From an uncultured Clostridia bacterium (GTDB taxonomy: Bacteria > Bacillota > Clostridia > TANB77 > CAG-508), in assembly GCA_946529215.1 (NCBI GenBank), contig CAMMZC010000012.1, positions 1 to 59,290 of the forward strand: DNA of 59,290 nucleotides. Direction: 5' to 3'. The position numbers were made by a program, and so were the translations under genes. Shown here one piece after another: positions 16,455-25,827 of the stretch (position 1 is the first letter of the stretch; every line of letters begins with the position of its first letter). The notes beneath the pieces were generated by a model. That model had not been told where the DNA came from. It was given only the letters and a program-made list of their open reading frames with translations, and searched no databases.

Positions 16455-17117
16455 ATGGATTCAATAATGTATGGAATAGAAAAAAGTAATCTAAAAGGAG
16501 CAAAAGATATAAAAGGATATTTTGGATACTTTGATTCTAAAGAAAACAAAATATCAGAATATAAATTACTTTTTATTTTACCAAATGGAAAGTGTCTTTT
16601 TATGCCATATTCTCCCAAAGATAAAAGAGATAGAAAAAATTACAAATATGCTCATATTGTTTATTTAACCAATGCACTAGATTTAATTTTAAAGGAATTA
16701 AACATTGACAAAAAGAATTTCATTCAACAAAAAATTAAAAGATTTGATAATGATGCAATAACTTCTGCAATTTTGAATTTACAAATTCCTTTTTTTTATG
16801 ATACAGGAAATATAGATATTGATGGCAAGGTCATAGATGATTATTATAGATATACAGTTTTTGAAAAATCACCTAGTTTTACTGAAAAACAAGAAAAGAC
16901 GCTTACTCTATTAAAGAAAACATTAGAAAACGAACATTATAAAATAGCAATTCAAGCTTTAATATCAGACAATAATATAAATACAAATTTAGATAATGTA
17001 GAAGAATTTATAGTAGACCAAGATGCATTATTAAAGTGGATATCTATGCTAGAAGACGATATAGACATAGAAAATTTTTATAAAATAATAAAAGTTGAAA
17101 CAGAACAAACAAGGTAA
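16455..17117 (+). CDS. hypothetical cytoplasmic protein
   Basis: A 220-residue soluble protein with no signal peptide or membrane span. The N-terminal ~75 residues look like a small mixed sheet domain (GYFGYFDSKENKISEYKLLFILPNGKCLFMPYS); the rest is mostly helical and acidic. No family is recognised. A clean AGGAGG ribosome site and tight spacing between dusB (28 bases) and aspS (32 bases) suggest a real, co-transcribed gene. Function unknown. Confidence 0.7.
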   Translation: MDSIMYGIEKSNLKGAKDIKGYFGYFDSKENKISEYKLLFILPNGKCLFMPYSPKDKRDRKNYKYAHIVYLTNALDLILKELNIDKKNFIQQKIKRFDNDAITSAILNLQIPFFYDTGNIDIDGKVIDDYYRYTVFEKSPSFTEKQEKTLTLLKKTLENEHYKIAIQALISDNNINTNLDNVEEFIVDQDALLKWISMLEDDIDIENFYKIIKVETEQTR

Positions 17118-17149
17118 AAAAGTTCTAATCAAAACAAAAGGAGGAAAAA

Positions 17150-18895
17150 ATGTATAGAACAAAAAATTTAGGAGAATTAAGAATTCAAAATGTAGGAGAA
17201 ATAGTGGAGCTTGCAGGATGGGTGCAAACTATAAGAAATTTAGGTGGAATGATTTTTATAGATTTAAGAGATGAAGATGGAATTACACAAATTGTAGTAA
17301 ATGATGAAAAATTACAAGAACAAGCCAAAAACTTAAATACAGAAAGTTGTATCCACATAAATGGAAAAGTTGTGGAAAGAGCAAGTAAAAATCCTAAAAT
17401 GCCAACAGGAGATATTGAAGTAATTGCAGAAGAAATAGAAGTTTTGGGTGAATGCAAAAGTGTTCTTCCATTTGAAATAAACTCTGAAATTGATGCAAGA
17501 GAAGACTTAAGACTTGAATATAGATTTTTAGATTTAAGAAATGAAAAAATACATAACAATATTTTACTTCGTTCTAAAATTTTAAAATTTATAAGAGATA
17601 AGATGGATGAATTAGGTTTTCCTGAAATACAAACACCAATTTTGGCAAATTCTTCACCTGAAGGAGCAAGAGACTACATTGTACCAAGCAGACTAAATCC
17701 AGGAGAGTTCTATGCTTTGCCACAAGCTCCACAACAATTTAAGCAATTGCTTATGGTCTCTGGATTTAATAAATATTTTCAAATAGCACCATGTTTTAGA
17801 GATGAAGATCCAAGAGCAGACAGAGCACCTGGGGAGTTTTATCAACTAGACTTCGAAATGGCATTTGCTACTCAAGAAGATGTATTTAAAGTAATAGAAA
17901 CAGTCGTACCATCTATATATGAGCACTTTACAGATTGGAAAGTAGATAAAGGTCCATTTATAAGAATTCCATATAGAGAAGCAATGGAAAAATACGGAAT
18001 AGATAAACCAGACTTAAGAAATCCATTAATTATTCAAGATGCAACAGAAACTTTCAAAAATACGGAATTCAATGCATTTAAAGATAAAACAATAAAAATA
18101 ATTGTTGTTCCAAATGGAGCTGAGCAAGGAAGAAAATTCTTCGATAAAATGGGAGAATTCGCAACATCTGATGAAGTTGGAGCTAAAGGATTAGCTTGGA
18201 CAAAAATAAATGCTGAAAATCAAGCAGAAGGTGGAATTGCAAAGTTTATTACAGATGAAATCAAAGAAGAATTAATAAATAAATTTGGAGCAAAAGAAAA
18301 TTCAAGTATTTTCTTTATAGCAGACGAGTTTACAAAAGCTCAAAAGATTGCAGGTTTAGTTAGAATTGAACTAGGAAAAAGACTTGACTTAATAGAAAAA
18401 AATGTATACAAATTCTGCTTTATAGTAGATTTTCCAATGTATGAACTTACAGATGAAGGAAAAATAGATTTTGGACATAATCCATTTTCTATGCCACAAG
18501 GAGGATTAGAAGCTCTTGAAACAAAAGACCCACTTGATATTTTAGCATATCAATTTGACCTTGTAATTAATGGACTTGAGATGGCATCAGGTGCAGTTAG
18601 AAACCATGATCCAAAAATAATGATAAAAGCATTTGAGATTGCAGGTTACACAGAAGAAGATGTAAAAAATAGATTTGGAGCTTTATACAATGCGTTCCAA
18701 TATGGAACACCTCCACATGCAGGAGCAGCGCCTGGAATAGATAGAATGGTAATGCTTATAGCAGATTCTCAAAATATTAGAGAAGTAATTGCATTCCCTA
18801 AAAACAAAAAAGCAAGAGACTTGCTAATGCGTGCTCCATCTGTTGTGAGCGAGGAACAATTAAAAGATGTTCATATTAAGTTGGATTTGGAATAG
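17150..18895 (+). CDS. aspS: aspartyl-tRNA synthetase
   Basis: A 581-residue class II synthetase of bacterial type: an N-terminal anticodon-binding OB fold (to ~105; GWVQTIRNLGGMIFIDLRDEDG), the catalytic core with LPQAPQQFKQLLMVSGF and FRDEDPRADRAPGEFYQLD (motif 2), the bacterial GAD insertion (~290-400) and motif 3 GAAPGIDRMVMLIADSQNIRE. It charges tRNA-Asp, and in organisms lacking AsnRS often tRNA-Asn too. The ribosome site is AAAGGAGG. A perfect terminator follows. Confidence 0.97.
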   Translation: MYRTKNLGELRIQNVGEIVELAGWVQTIRNLGGMIFIDLRDEDGITQIVVNDEKLQEQAKNLNTESCIHINGKVVERASKNPKMPTGDIEVIAEEIEVLGECKSVLPFEINSEIDAREDLRLEYRFLDLRNEKIHNNILLRSKILKFIRDKMDELGFPEIQTPILANSSPEGARDYIVPSRLNPGEFYALPQAPQQFKQLLMVSGFNKYFQIAPCFRDEDPRADRAPGEFYQLDFEMAFATQEDVFKVIETVVPSIYEHFTDWKVDKGPFIRIPYREAMEKYGIDKPDLRNPLIIQDATETFKNTEFNAFKDKTIKIIVVPNGAEQGRKFFDKMGEFATSDEVGAKGLAWTKINAENQAEGGIAKFITDEIKEELINKFGAKENSSIFFIADEFTKAQKIAGLVRIELGKRLDLIEKNVYKFCFIVDFPMYELTDEGKIDFGHNPFSMPQGGLEALETKDPLDILAYQFDLVINGLEMASGAVRNHDPKIMIKAFEIAGYTEEDVKNRFGALYNAFQYGTPPHAGAAPGIDRMVMLIADSQNIREVIAFPKNKKARDLLMRAPSVVSEEQLKDVHIKLDLE

Positions 18896-18896
18896 G

Positions 18897-18934
18897 AAAA
18901 AATCATTTTCGTGAGATTACGAAAATGATTTTTT
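18897..18934 (+). terminator. terminator after aspS
   Basis: A perfect 16-bp stem (18897-18912 with 18919-18934) and 6-base loop; the right arm ends in six T. Confidence 0.92.
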
Positions 18935-18965
18935 GCTGATGTTAGCAAAATGGTCAAATTTACTC

Positions 18966-18994
18966 TTGACTTTTCCAAAAAAAGTATATATAAT
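18966..18994 (+). promoter_or_regulatory. promoter of topA
   Basis: TTGACT (18966-18971), a 17-base spacer and TATAAT (18989-18994), 33 bases before the topA start codon. Confidence 0.85.
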
Positions 18995-19027
18995 TTTAAA
19001 GAAAAATTATAGTAGAAGGAGAACACT

Positions 19028-21097
19028 ATGGCAGATAAATTAATTATAGTGGAATCACCTGCAAAGGCGAATACAATAAAAAAATTTTTAGGAGGAAGCA
19101 CAAAAGTAGTTGCTTCAATGGGACACATTAGAGACCTACCTAAATCTAAACTTGGAGTAGATGTTGAAAAAGATTTTGAACCAGAATATATAAATATAAG
19201 AGGAAAAGGAGATTTAATAAAATCTTTAAAAAAGGATGCGAAAGATGCAAAAAAAATATATCTTGCATCAGACCCTGATCGTGAAGGGGAAGCAATTGCA
19301 TGGCATTTAGCTAAGATTTTAGAAGATGACAAAGAGAAAATTACTAGAGTTACATTTAACGAAATAACAAAAAATGCAGTAAAAAAAGCTTTAGATAACG
19401 CAAGAGATATAGATGTGAATTTAGTAGATGCTCAACAAGCAAGAAGAGTTTTAGATAGAATTGTTGGATATAAAATGAGTCCTGTACTTTGGAAAAAGGT
19501 TAAAAGAGGATTATCAGCAGGAAGAGTGCAATCTGTTGCAGTAAGGCTTATTTGTGAAAGAGAAGAAGAAATTGAAAACTTTGTTCCTGAAGAATATTGG
19601 AACATATATGCTACTTTACTAGATGATAATACAAATACAGAATTTGAAGCAAGACTTGCTAATATGAATGGAAAGAAAATTGAGATTCATTCTAAGGAAG
19701 AAGTAGACGGAATTTTAGAAGATTTAAAAGGTGCTAAATATATTGTTACAGAAGTTAAAAAAGGAGAAAAGAAAAGAAATCCTGCACCTCCATTTACAAC
19801 AAGTACAATGCAACAAGAAGCATCAAGAAAAATTAATTTTACATTAAAAAAGACTATGAGTGTTGCTCAAACTTTATATGAAGGTGTAAAACTACCTGAA
19901 GGGCATACAGGTTTAATTACATATATGAGAACAGACTCTACAAGAATTTCAGAAGAAGCAAGAGTAGCAGCTAAAAAGCATATTACAGAAACTTATGGAG
20001 AAAATTATTACGAAAACAGATATTACAGAACAAGCAAAGATGCACAAGATGCACATGAGGCTATAAGACCTGCACATATAGAACTTAAACCTGAAGATAT
20101 AAAGCAATATTTAAGTAATGACCAATATAAATTATATAGATTGATATATAACAGATTTATGGCAAGCCAAATGGCAGCAGCAGTTTTCGATACAATGGCA
20201 GTAAATATTAAAGCAAAGGATTATGATTTTAAAGCAAATGGTCAATCGATAAAATTTAAAGGATTTATGACATTATATATCGAAGGAACAGATGGTAAAG
20301 AAGAAGAACAAGAAGGAATGCTTCCACCTTTAGAAGAAAATCAAAAGGTTTCTAAGAAAAAGTTAAATCCTAAACAAAGCTTTACAGAGCCACCTGCAAG
20401 ATACACAGAAGCAAGTTTAGTAAAAGCTTTGGAAGAAAAAGGAATAGGAAGACCAAGTACTTATTCACCAACAATTACAACTATTTTAGAAAGAAGATAT
20501 ATAGAAAAAGAGCAAAAACAACTAGTGCCAACTGAACTTGGAAAAATTGTAAATAAACTTTTAGTAGAGAATTTTAGTGATGTAGTAAATGTAGAATTTA
20601 CAGCAGATGTAGAAACAAGGTTTGACAAAATTGCAGAAGGAAATGAAAAGTGGAAAGACGTAATAAGAGAATTTTATGGACCATTTATAAAAGAAGTAGA
20701 AAAAGTTGAAAAAGAACTTGAACATGTACAATTAGTAGATGAGGAATCTGATGTAGTATGTGAACTATGTGGAAGAAAAATGGTATATAAATATGGTCGA
20801 TTTGGAAAATTCTTAGCATGTCCAGGTTACCCAGAATGTAAGAATGTAAAGTCAATTATTAACTATATTGATGTACCTTGTCCAGTGTGTGGGGCAAAAG
20901 TAATCGAGAAAAAGACAAAACGTGGAAAGAAATTCTATGTATGTGAAAATGGACCAGATAATTGTAACTACATTTCTTGGAATAAACCAAAAGTAGGTGA
21001 AAAATGGACTCCTGAATTGGAAAAAGAAAATAACAAAAAGAAAACTACAACAAGAAAGAAGAGGAAAACAACTAAAGCTAAAACGAAGAAGAAGTAA
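19028..21097 (+). CDS. topA: DNA topoisomerase I
   Basis: A 689-residue type IA topoisomerase. It opens with a Toprim domain (LIIVESPAKANTIKKFLG; SDPDREGEAIAWH with the metal-binding acidic residues). The catalytic Tyr lies in GLITYMRTDSTRIS, and ARYTEASLVKALEEKGIGRPSTY is conserved. Two C-terminal zinc ribbons follow (CELCGRK...CPGYPEC and CPVCGAK...C), then a Lys/Thr tail. It relaxes negative supercoils. Length is close to other Firmicutes TopA. A consensus promoter precedes it and the start follows AGAAGGAGA. Confidence 0.97.
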   Translation: MADKLIIVESPAKANTIKKFLGGSTKVVASMGHIRDLPKSKLGVDVEKDFEPEYINIRGKGDLIKSLKKDAKDAKKIYLASDPDREGEAIAWHLAKILEDDKEKITRVTFNEITKNAVKKALDNARDIDVNLVDAQQARRVLDRIVGYKMSPVLWKKVKRGLSAGRVQSVAVRLICEREEEIENFVPEEYWNIYATLLDDNTNTEFEARLANMNGKKIEIHSKEEVDGILEDLKGAKYIVTEVKKGEKKRNPAPPFTTSTMQQEASRKINFTLKKTMSVAQTLYEGVKLPEGHTGLITYMRTDSTRISEEARVAAKKHITETYGENYYENRYYRTSKDAQDAHEAIRPAHIELKPEDIKQYLSNDQYKLYRLIYNRFMASQMAAAVFDTMAVNIKAKDYDFKANGQSIKFKGFMTLYIEGTDGKEEEQEGMLPPLEENQKVSKKKLNPKQSFTEPPARYTEASLVKALEEKGIGRPSTYSPTITTILERRYIEKEQKQLVPTELGKIVNKLLVENFSDVVNVEFTADVETRFDKIAEGNEKWKDVIREFYGPFIKEVEKVEKELEHVQLVDEESDVVCELCGRKMVYKYGRFGKFLACPGYPECKNVKSIINYIDVPCPVCGAKVIEKKTKRGKKFYVCENGPDNCNYISWNKPKVGEKWTPELEKENNKKKTTTRKKRKTTKAKTKKK

Positions 21098-21195
21098 TTA
21101 CATTTAATGACTTTGCATAACAAATGAGCTATGTTATACAACAAAGTATTCTTTAGTAAACTAATAATCAGAATATACTTAAAAAGGAGCAAAAT

Positions 21196-22032
21196 ATGTA
21201 CAAACTAATATTTATAGATCTTGATGGGACTTTATTAAATGATGCAAAAGAAATTTCTGAAGAAAACATTAAGTGGCTAAACAGAGCATATAAAGAAAGA
21301 GGGATAACAACTATAGTAACAACAGGAAGAGAACTTGGATTAGTTAAAGATTTATATAAAAAGTATAATTGTTCTTTTGGTGACTATGTTATTGCTTCAG
21401 ATGGTGCGATTATAAAAAATATTAAAACTGAGGAATATATTAATAAAGAAATATTAACTATAGATGAAGCTAAAATATTAAGAGAAATATACTTGAATGA
21501 AGACCTAGATTTTATTATGATATATGGCGAAGAAAATGAATATATGGAAAGAAAAGAGCAAAAAAATAAAGTGCAAAAAGAGCAAATATATGTTGATAAT
21601 ATAATTGAATTACTTGAAAATAATAAAGATATAGAATCAACATTATGTATTATTGGTGGAGAAAAAGAAAAACTAAATAATGCAATAGAAAAAGTAAATA
21701 ATATTAATACTTTAGACTATACTCCAATTTGTGAATATATAAGAAAAGGAAATGGAATTGATATTAAAGAGCATTATTTCGACATTATGAAAAAAGGAGT
21801 CAACAAGAAAAATGCCGTGAAAAAAGTAATGGATACATTGGGAGCAATTCATGATGAAATCATTGTTATAGGTGATGGTGGAAATGACCTGCCAATGTTT
21901 GAATATGCAAAACTTAAAATTGCAATGGAAAATGGAAGTGATTTATTAAAACAAAAGGCAGACTATATTACAGATAAAAACAATAATGATGGAGTTGCAA
22001 AAGCTATAAAAAAGTTTGTTTTTGAAGAATAG
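21196..22032 (+). CDS. Cof-type HAD-superfamily phosphatase
   Basis: A 278-residue HAD hydrolase of the Cof/YidA subclass. Motif I is FIDLDGTLLND with the nucleophile and acid/base Asp, motif II TTGRE, and motif IV GDGGNDLPMFEYA, with a type IIB cap between. Such enzymes dephosphorylate sugar phosphates, FMN or PLP; the substrate cannot be read from sequence. The start follows AAAAGGAG. It is between topA and yqeY. Confidence 0.9.
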   Translation: MYKLIFIDLDGTLLNDAKEISEENIKWLNRAYKERGITTIVTTGRELGLVKDLYKKYNCSFGDYVIASDGAIIKNIKTEEYINKEILTIDEAKILREIYLNEDLDFIMIYGEENEYMERKEQKNKVQKEQIYVDNIIELLENNKDIESTLCIIGGEKEKLNNAIEKVNNINTLDYTPICEYIRKGNGIDIKEHYFDIMKKGVNKKNAVKKVMDTLGAIHDEIIVIGDGGNDLPMFEYAKLKIAMENGSDLLKQKADYITDKNNNDGVAKAIKKFVFEE

Positions 22033-22060
22033 ATAAAAAAGTGAAAGGAAAGTGATTAAA

Positions 22061-22501
22061 ATGTTAAAAGAAAAATTACTAGAGGATTTAAAAGTATCTA
22101 TGAGAGACAAAAATATTGTTAGAAAAAACACTGTTCAAATGATAAGAGCAGCAATTCTACAAATAGAAAAAGATACTGGAAATGTTGTAGATGATGCAAA
22201 AATAATAGATATAATTGCAAAAGAAATGAAAAAGAAAAAAGATGCAATGGCAGATTTTGAAAAAGCTCAAAGACAAGACTTAATAGACCAAACAAATGAA
22301 GAAATGAAAGTTTTGGAAGAATACTTGCCAAAACAATTATCAAAAGAAGAGATAAAAGAAATTGTTTCGAAAGTAATTTCTGACGTAGGTGCAACTTCTA
22401 TTAAAGATATGGGAATTGTTATGAAAGAATCAAAAGCTAAAATAGGTGCAGGGGCTGATGGAAAAACAATTAATGAAGTTGTAAAAGAATTGCTAGGATA
22501 G
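22061..22501 (+). CDS. GatB/YqeY domain protein
   Basis: A 146-residue YqeY protein: the helical N-terminal part MLKEKLLEDLKVSMRDKN and the C-terminal tail domain with MKVLEEYLPKQLSKEEI and KIGAGADGKTINEVVKELL. The tail resembles the tRNA-binding tail of GatB, the amidotransferase subunit, and the family is often linked to tRNA metabolism without a proven activity. The ATG at 22061 is preferred over GTG 22052, which is too close to the AAAGGA site. A terminator follows. Confidence 0.92.
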   Translation: MLKEKLLEDLKVSMRDKNIVRKNTVQMIRAAILQIEKDTGNVVDDAKIIDIIAKEMKKKKDAMADFEKAQRQDLIDQTNEEMKVLEEYLPKQLSKEEIKEIVSKVISDVGATSIKDMGIVMKESKAKIGAGADGKTINEVVKELLG

Positions 22502-22510
22502 ATGTCAAGG

Positions 22511-22561
22511 GAACTTAGATTATTAGACTAAGATAAGTTTAATAATTTAGGTTCTTTTTTT
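22511..22561 (+). terminator. terminator after yqeY
   Basis: Arms GAACTTAGATTATTAG and TTAATAATTTAGGTTC pair with a few G-T pairs and end in a run of T (to 22561). Beyond it, to 22670, I see only AT-rich DNA. Confidence 0.8.
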
Positions 22562-22671
22562 GTGCGTTTTTTTTGTGAAAATAGTGAATATAGCCAATAT
22601 AAAAAAGGGTGAAACACTAGTACTATTTTTTGAATCAAATTTAAATTAAGAAAAAAATAAAAAGAAAACTC

Positions 22672-22700
22672 TTGACAAAATCTTGAGATAGTACTATAAT
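22672..22700 (+). promoter_or_regulatory. consensus promoter for the 22800 gene
   Basis: TTGACA (22672-22677), a 17-base spacer and TATAAT (22695-22700): both hexamers match the sigma-A consensus exactly. It lies 100 bases before the start codon. Confidence 0.88.
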
Positions 22701-22799
22701 GTTAAAAACAAAAAGATAATAACAAAAGCAATGAAACAATATTCTACTATTTTGAGAGTTGTACATTGTTTACAAAAAAAGAAAAGGAGGAATTAAATT

Positions 22800-24155
22800 A
22801 TGAATCAAACAACCGATTTATTAAGAGATGTAAATTTAATTATTAAAACATGTGAAAGAAAAGCTACTGAAGACAATATGATAGAACAACAAAAGAAAGA
22901 TTATATAAATGAAATATTAATGAGGTATTTAGAAAAAACTACCAGGAATGCTCGTTTCCATAATTATGATAATATGGAAAAAATACTTCCTATATATGAA
23001 GAAGCATATTCTGATTTTTCAAGAGAAGAGTTTGTTAGATATGTACTGACTCATACCTCAAATGCAGATATAATATTTGAAGAAAAATTAAAAATTGAAA
23101 AGAGATTGAATGAGATATATGAAAGAATTGCTTGTATAGACGGTTCATTAAGAAGTGAAGAGAATTTAAGAAAGAGTTCTCCGGAAATATTTGAAAACAT
23201 AGATACTGCGATAGGAAGTGAAATATATTTTGCTTTGAATAAACAAAGATTAGAAGAAGAAAAAAGAGCTTTGCAGGAATTAGAAAAGGGATTGCTTGAT
23301 ATATGCAAAAAATTTGATACAAGATTACCAATTTCTTTAAAAGGAACGAAGGAACAAAGAGATGAATTTGAACATATAGGTGATGAGAAGCGATATAATG
23401 ATATTATTGAAACTCTAACAGAAATAAAGAATACAACAGCAGATGGAGAAAATATAGATGAAAAAGTTTTTGAATATTATAAAACATTTATAGGAATAGA
23501 TACACGTTATTGGACAGCTTTTTGGAGTAAGCATACAGGAGTTGCTGAAGATATTTATAATATATTTGTTAGGTGTGTTCCATCATTTGAGAAATATTTA
23601 AAAAATAGAATAAACGATTTAAGAACAGAAATAGATCAAATAAATAGAAAAACAGGACAATTATACAGAATAAATCGTGAAATAAAAAAAAGAGTAATTG
23701 CTGTGAAAAAAAGTCCAATCAAAATTGAATACTATTATGTTGAAGATAAATTTTATATAACACCACAGCGCAAGAAACGAAAAATTGAAGGCGAACAAAT
23801 TCCAAGCCCTAATTTAGCTGACATTGAACAAAATTTAGAACAAATGCTTAATGATGAATCAAAAGAAGATCCTATAAAACTAAATGAAGAATTAATGCAA
23901 TTATATTTAGAACAAGTCAAAAAAGATGATGAAGGAAGATATATATTGCAAGATATGTATGAATTATTTGTAAGCAAATATCCACCTTTTAAAGAATATC
24001 TACAAGATTGGTCAAATATTGCTAACAAATTAACAACTGAAATAGATGAACTAGAACAAACTAAAAATGACTTAAGTGAACAAATTCATAGTTTTAATGT
24101 ACATTATCAATCACATCCAGATGGATATTCTACCGAAGATCATGAAAGATTTTGA
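22800..24155 (+). CDS. large helical/coiled-coil protein of unknown function
   Basis: A 451-residue soluble, highly charged protein. Several segments are strongly helical with coiled-coil character (about 95-175, 275-310 and 415-440). Two short motifs repeat loosely: VRCVPSFEKYLKNRINDLRTEIDQINR and VSKYPPFKEYLQDWSNIANKLTTEIDELEQ. Each is a P-[SP]-F-x-[EK]-Y-L block followed by a helix, suggesting an internal duplication of ~150 residues. No enzymatic motif is seen. It has a perfect promoter and AAAGGAGG ribosome site, so it is probably well expressed. Unrecognised family. Confidence 0.75.
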   Translation: MNQTTDLLRDVNLIIKTCERKATEDNMIEQQKKDYINEILMRYLEKTTRNARFHNYDNMEKILPIYEEAYSDFSREEFVRYVLTHTSNADIIFEEKLKIEKRLNEIYERIACIDGSLRSEENLRKSSPEIFENIDTAIGSEIYFALNKQRLEEEKRALQELEKGLLDICKKFDTRLPISLKGTKEQRDEFEHIGDEKRYNDIIETLTEIKNTTADGENIDEKVFEYYKTFIGIDTRYWTAFWSKHTGVAEDIYNIFVRCVPSFEKYLKNRINDLRTEIDQINRKTGQLYRINREIKKRVIAVKKSPIKIEYYYVEDKFYITPQRKKRKIEGEQIPSPNLADIEQNLEQMLNDESKEDPIKLNEELMQLYLEQVKKDDEGRYILQDMYELFVSKYPPFKEYLQDWSNIANKLTTEIDELEQTKNDLSEQIHSFNVHYQSHPDGYSTEDHERF

Positions 24156-24331
24156 AGTATTTATCTATGATAAATATAAAATTATAGAGATTATTTTATA
24201 AAGATATAAGGTTTATCATAGGAATATTTTAGTATGATAAAGTAGGCATCAAAGAGAGGAGAAAGTTGAAAAGTTTTTTTCAACGAGATATATGGAAAAA
24301 TTACATAGTTTTTACGAAAGGAGGAAATAGC

Positions 24332-24553
24332 ATGTCAAGATTAGATTACTCTCATTTAAAACATAGTAATGAACAACCAGTTAAGAGGTATTCAAGAAAA
24401 GAATCATTTTATTTGCAAATAGGAGACATCGATGGTAACTTATCATTTATGAAAGAAGAAAATAATATGTCAAAATTAGATTACTCTCATTTAAAACATA
24501 GTAATGAACAACCAGTTAAGGGTTATTCAAGAAAAGAATCATTTTATTTGCAA
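24332..24553 (+). repeat. tandem direct repeat, 135-bp period
   Basis: Copies at 24332-24418 and 24467-24553 (87 bp each) differ at only a few positions. Weaker similarity extends upstream of each copy, so the duplicated unit is the whole 135-bp period and includes the translation start region. Confidence 0.85.
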
Positions 24554-24745
24554 AAAGGTAATGGTAAAGTAAGAAGATATAGTGAAGAATACAAGGGTGA
24601 TGTTTCAGTATTTGAAGCTACAAGGGGAAAGTTTATTGAAGATTTAGTTGAGAAAGCAAGTAAATCAAATCAAGATGATAATAGAATATTAAGTAATGTA
24701 GAAAAAAATTATGATGAAACTGAGAATAGTGATGTAAGTAGATAA
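24332..24745 (+). CDS. small unknown protein with a tandem 45-residue duplication
   Basis: Starting at ATG 24332 (behind GAAAGGAGG) this is a 137-residue polar protein. Residues 1-29 and 46-74 are nearly identical: both read MS[RK]LDYSHLKHSNEQPVK followed by [RG]YSRKESFYLQ. The upstream DNA is duplicated too, including a decayed ribosome site before the second Met (GAAAGAAGAAAATAAT). The rest is acidic and polar with no membrane span. Translation could start at either Met. Function unknown; it may share transcription with the coiled-coil gene before it. Confidence 0.6.
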   Translation: MSRLDYSHLKHSNEQPVKRYSRKESFYLQIGDIDGNLSFMKEENNMSKLDYSHLKHSNEQPVKGYSRKESFYLQKGNGKVRRYSEEYKGDVSVFEATRGKFIEDLVEKASKSNQDDNRILSNVEKNYDETENSDVSR

Positions 24746-24757
24746 AACTAAAAAAAC

Positions 24758-24786
24758 TTGACATACAAAAAAAATACAATTATAAT
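24758..24786 (+). promoter_or_regulatory. consensus promoter of the NrtR-like gene
   Basis: TTGACA (24758-24763), a 17-base spacer and TATAAT (24781-24786), 40 bases before the ATG at 24827. Confidence 0.88.
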
Positions 24787-24826
24787 GTTAATATCAAGTA
24801 GATAATAATAAGGAGTGTATTTTATA

Positions 24827-25660
24827 ATGGAAAAGAAATATTCATCAGAAGAAGAATTTTTAAAAGATTATGATTCAAGTATGTTTGAAAAATTGTCAAT
24901 GACAACAGATATACTAATAATGAGTGTATCTACTGAAGAAAGTGAAAACTATAGAAAACTAGAAGAAAAGAAATTTAGTATTTTACTAGTAAAAAGAGAC
25001 GATTATCCATATAAAGACAAATGGTGTTTACCAGGTGGATTTATAAAAATGGATGAAACATTAGAAGAATCTGCAAATCGTGTTTTAGAAGCAGAAACAA
25101 ATTTAAAAAATATTTATATTGAACAATTATACACATTTAGTGATGTTGATAGAGATCCAAGAATGAGGATTGTTTCGACTGCATATATGGCTTTGATTGA
25201 CAAGAATAAAATAAAAGATGATTTAAAAGAAAATAGTTGTTGGTTTAATGTTTCTTTGGTAGAAGAAACTGAAAAAAAGTATAAAGTTGTACTAGAAAAT
25301 GGAAAAGAGGAAATTAGTTTTATACTAAACAAAAAATTAAAAGAACAAACAACAGATAGGTATGAGTTTTCTGTTGCAAAAAATGATAAGTTAGCTTTCG
25401 ATCATCCAATAGTAATAGTAAGTGGAATAGAAAGACTTAAGAATAAAATTGAATATACTGATATAGTATTTAATATGATGCCAAAATATTTTACTTTAAG
25501 TGAGTTGCAACAAGTATATGAGGTTATTTTAAATAAAAAACTATTGGCACCAGATTTTAGAAGGATTATTGCAAATAAAGTAGAAAAAACAGATCAAGTA
25601 AGAAAAGGAAAAGGACATAGACCATCTGCTTTGTTTAAATATAAAGGGAGTAAAGATTAG
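24827..25660 (+). CDS. NrtR-like Nudix-domain transcriptional regulator
   Basis: A 277-residue protein: an N-terminal Nudix fold (~20-150) and a C-terminal winged helix (~205-265; MPKYFTLSELQQVYEVIL...FRRIIANKVEKTDQVR). KDKWCLPGGFIKMDETLEES and EQLYTFSDVDRDPRMR match the NrtR/NadQ-type and related ADP-ribose-binding Nudix proteins. The Nudix box reads RVLEAE where active enzymes have RE-x-x-EE, so two catalytic glutamates are missing. Ligand sensing rather than hydrolysis is therefore likely. NrtR regulators control NAD metabolism genes, and none is adjacent. The GTG at 24815 lies in the ribosome site. A paralogue is at 45806. Confidence 0.85.
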   Translation: MEKKYSSEEEFLKDYDSSMFEKLSMTTDILIMSVSTEESENYRKLEEKKFSILLVKRDDYPYKDKWCLPGGFIKMDETLEESANRVLEAETNLKNIYIEQLYTFSDVDRDPRMRIVSTAYMALIDKNKIKDDLKENSCWFNVSLVEETEKKYKVVLENGKEEISFILNKKLKEQTTDRYEFSVAKNDKLAFDHPIVIVSGIERLKNKIEYTDIVFNMMPKYFTLSELQQVYEVILNKKLLAPDFRRIIANKVEKTDQVRKGKGHRPSALFKYKGSKD

Positions 25661-25682
25661 TTTAAAAACTAGTCTTTTTTTT
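25652..25682 (+). terminator. terminator of the NrtR-like gene
   Basis: Arms AAAGATTAGT (25652-25661, overlapping the stop codon) and ACTAGTCTTT (25668-25677), followed by T to 25682. Confidence 0.85.
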
Positions 25683-25779
25683 CTTGATATTTCAGATTTT
25701 TTGTAGTAAAATATAGAAGTACTAGAGAGTCAAAGCGGCTGGGAAAAAAGAATTAAGAATAAATATTAAGTTGCGAGGT

Positions 25780-25810
25780 GATTTTTTTCCTCAGTCCCAA
25801 AAAGGAAACT
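25780..25810. repeat. copy of the CCTC-AGTCCC repeat
   Basis: Reads TTTTTTCCTCAGTCCC followed by AAAAAGGAAAC. This is the reverse complement of the TTTGGGGAC-GAGGAAAAA motif at 51342-51399. The upstream CTGGGAAAAAA (about 25739-25749) can pair with its TTTTTTCCTCAG, forming a hairpin just before pcrA. Confidence 0.6.
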
Positions 25811-25827
25811 AAAAAGGAGAAGATGAA

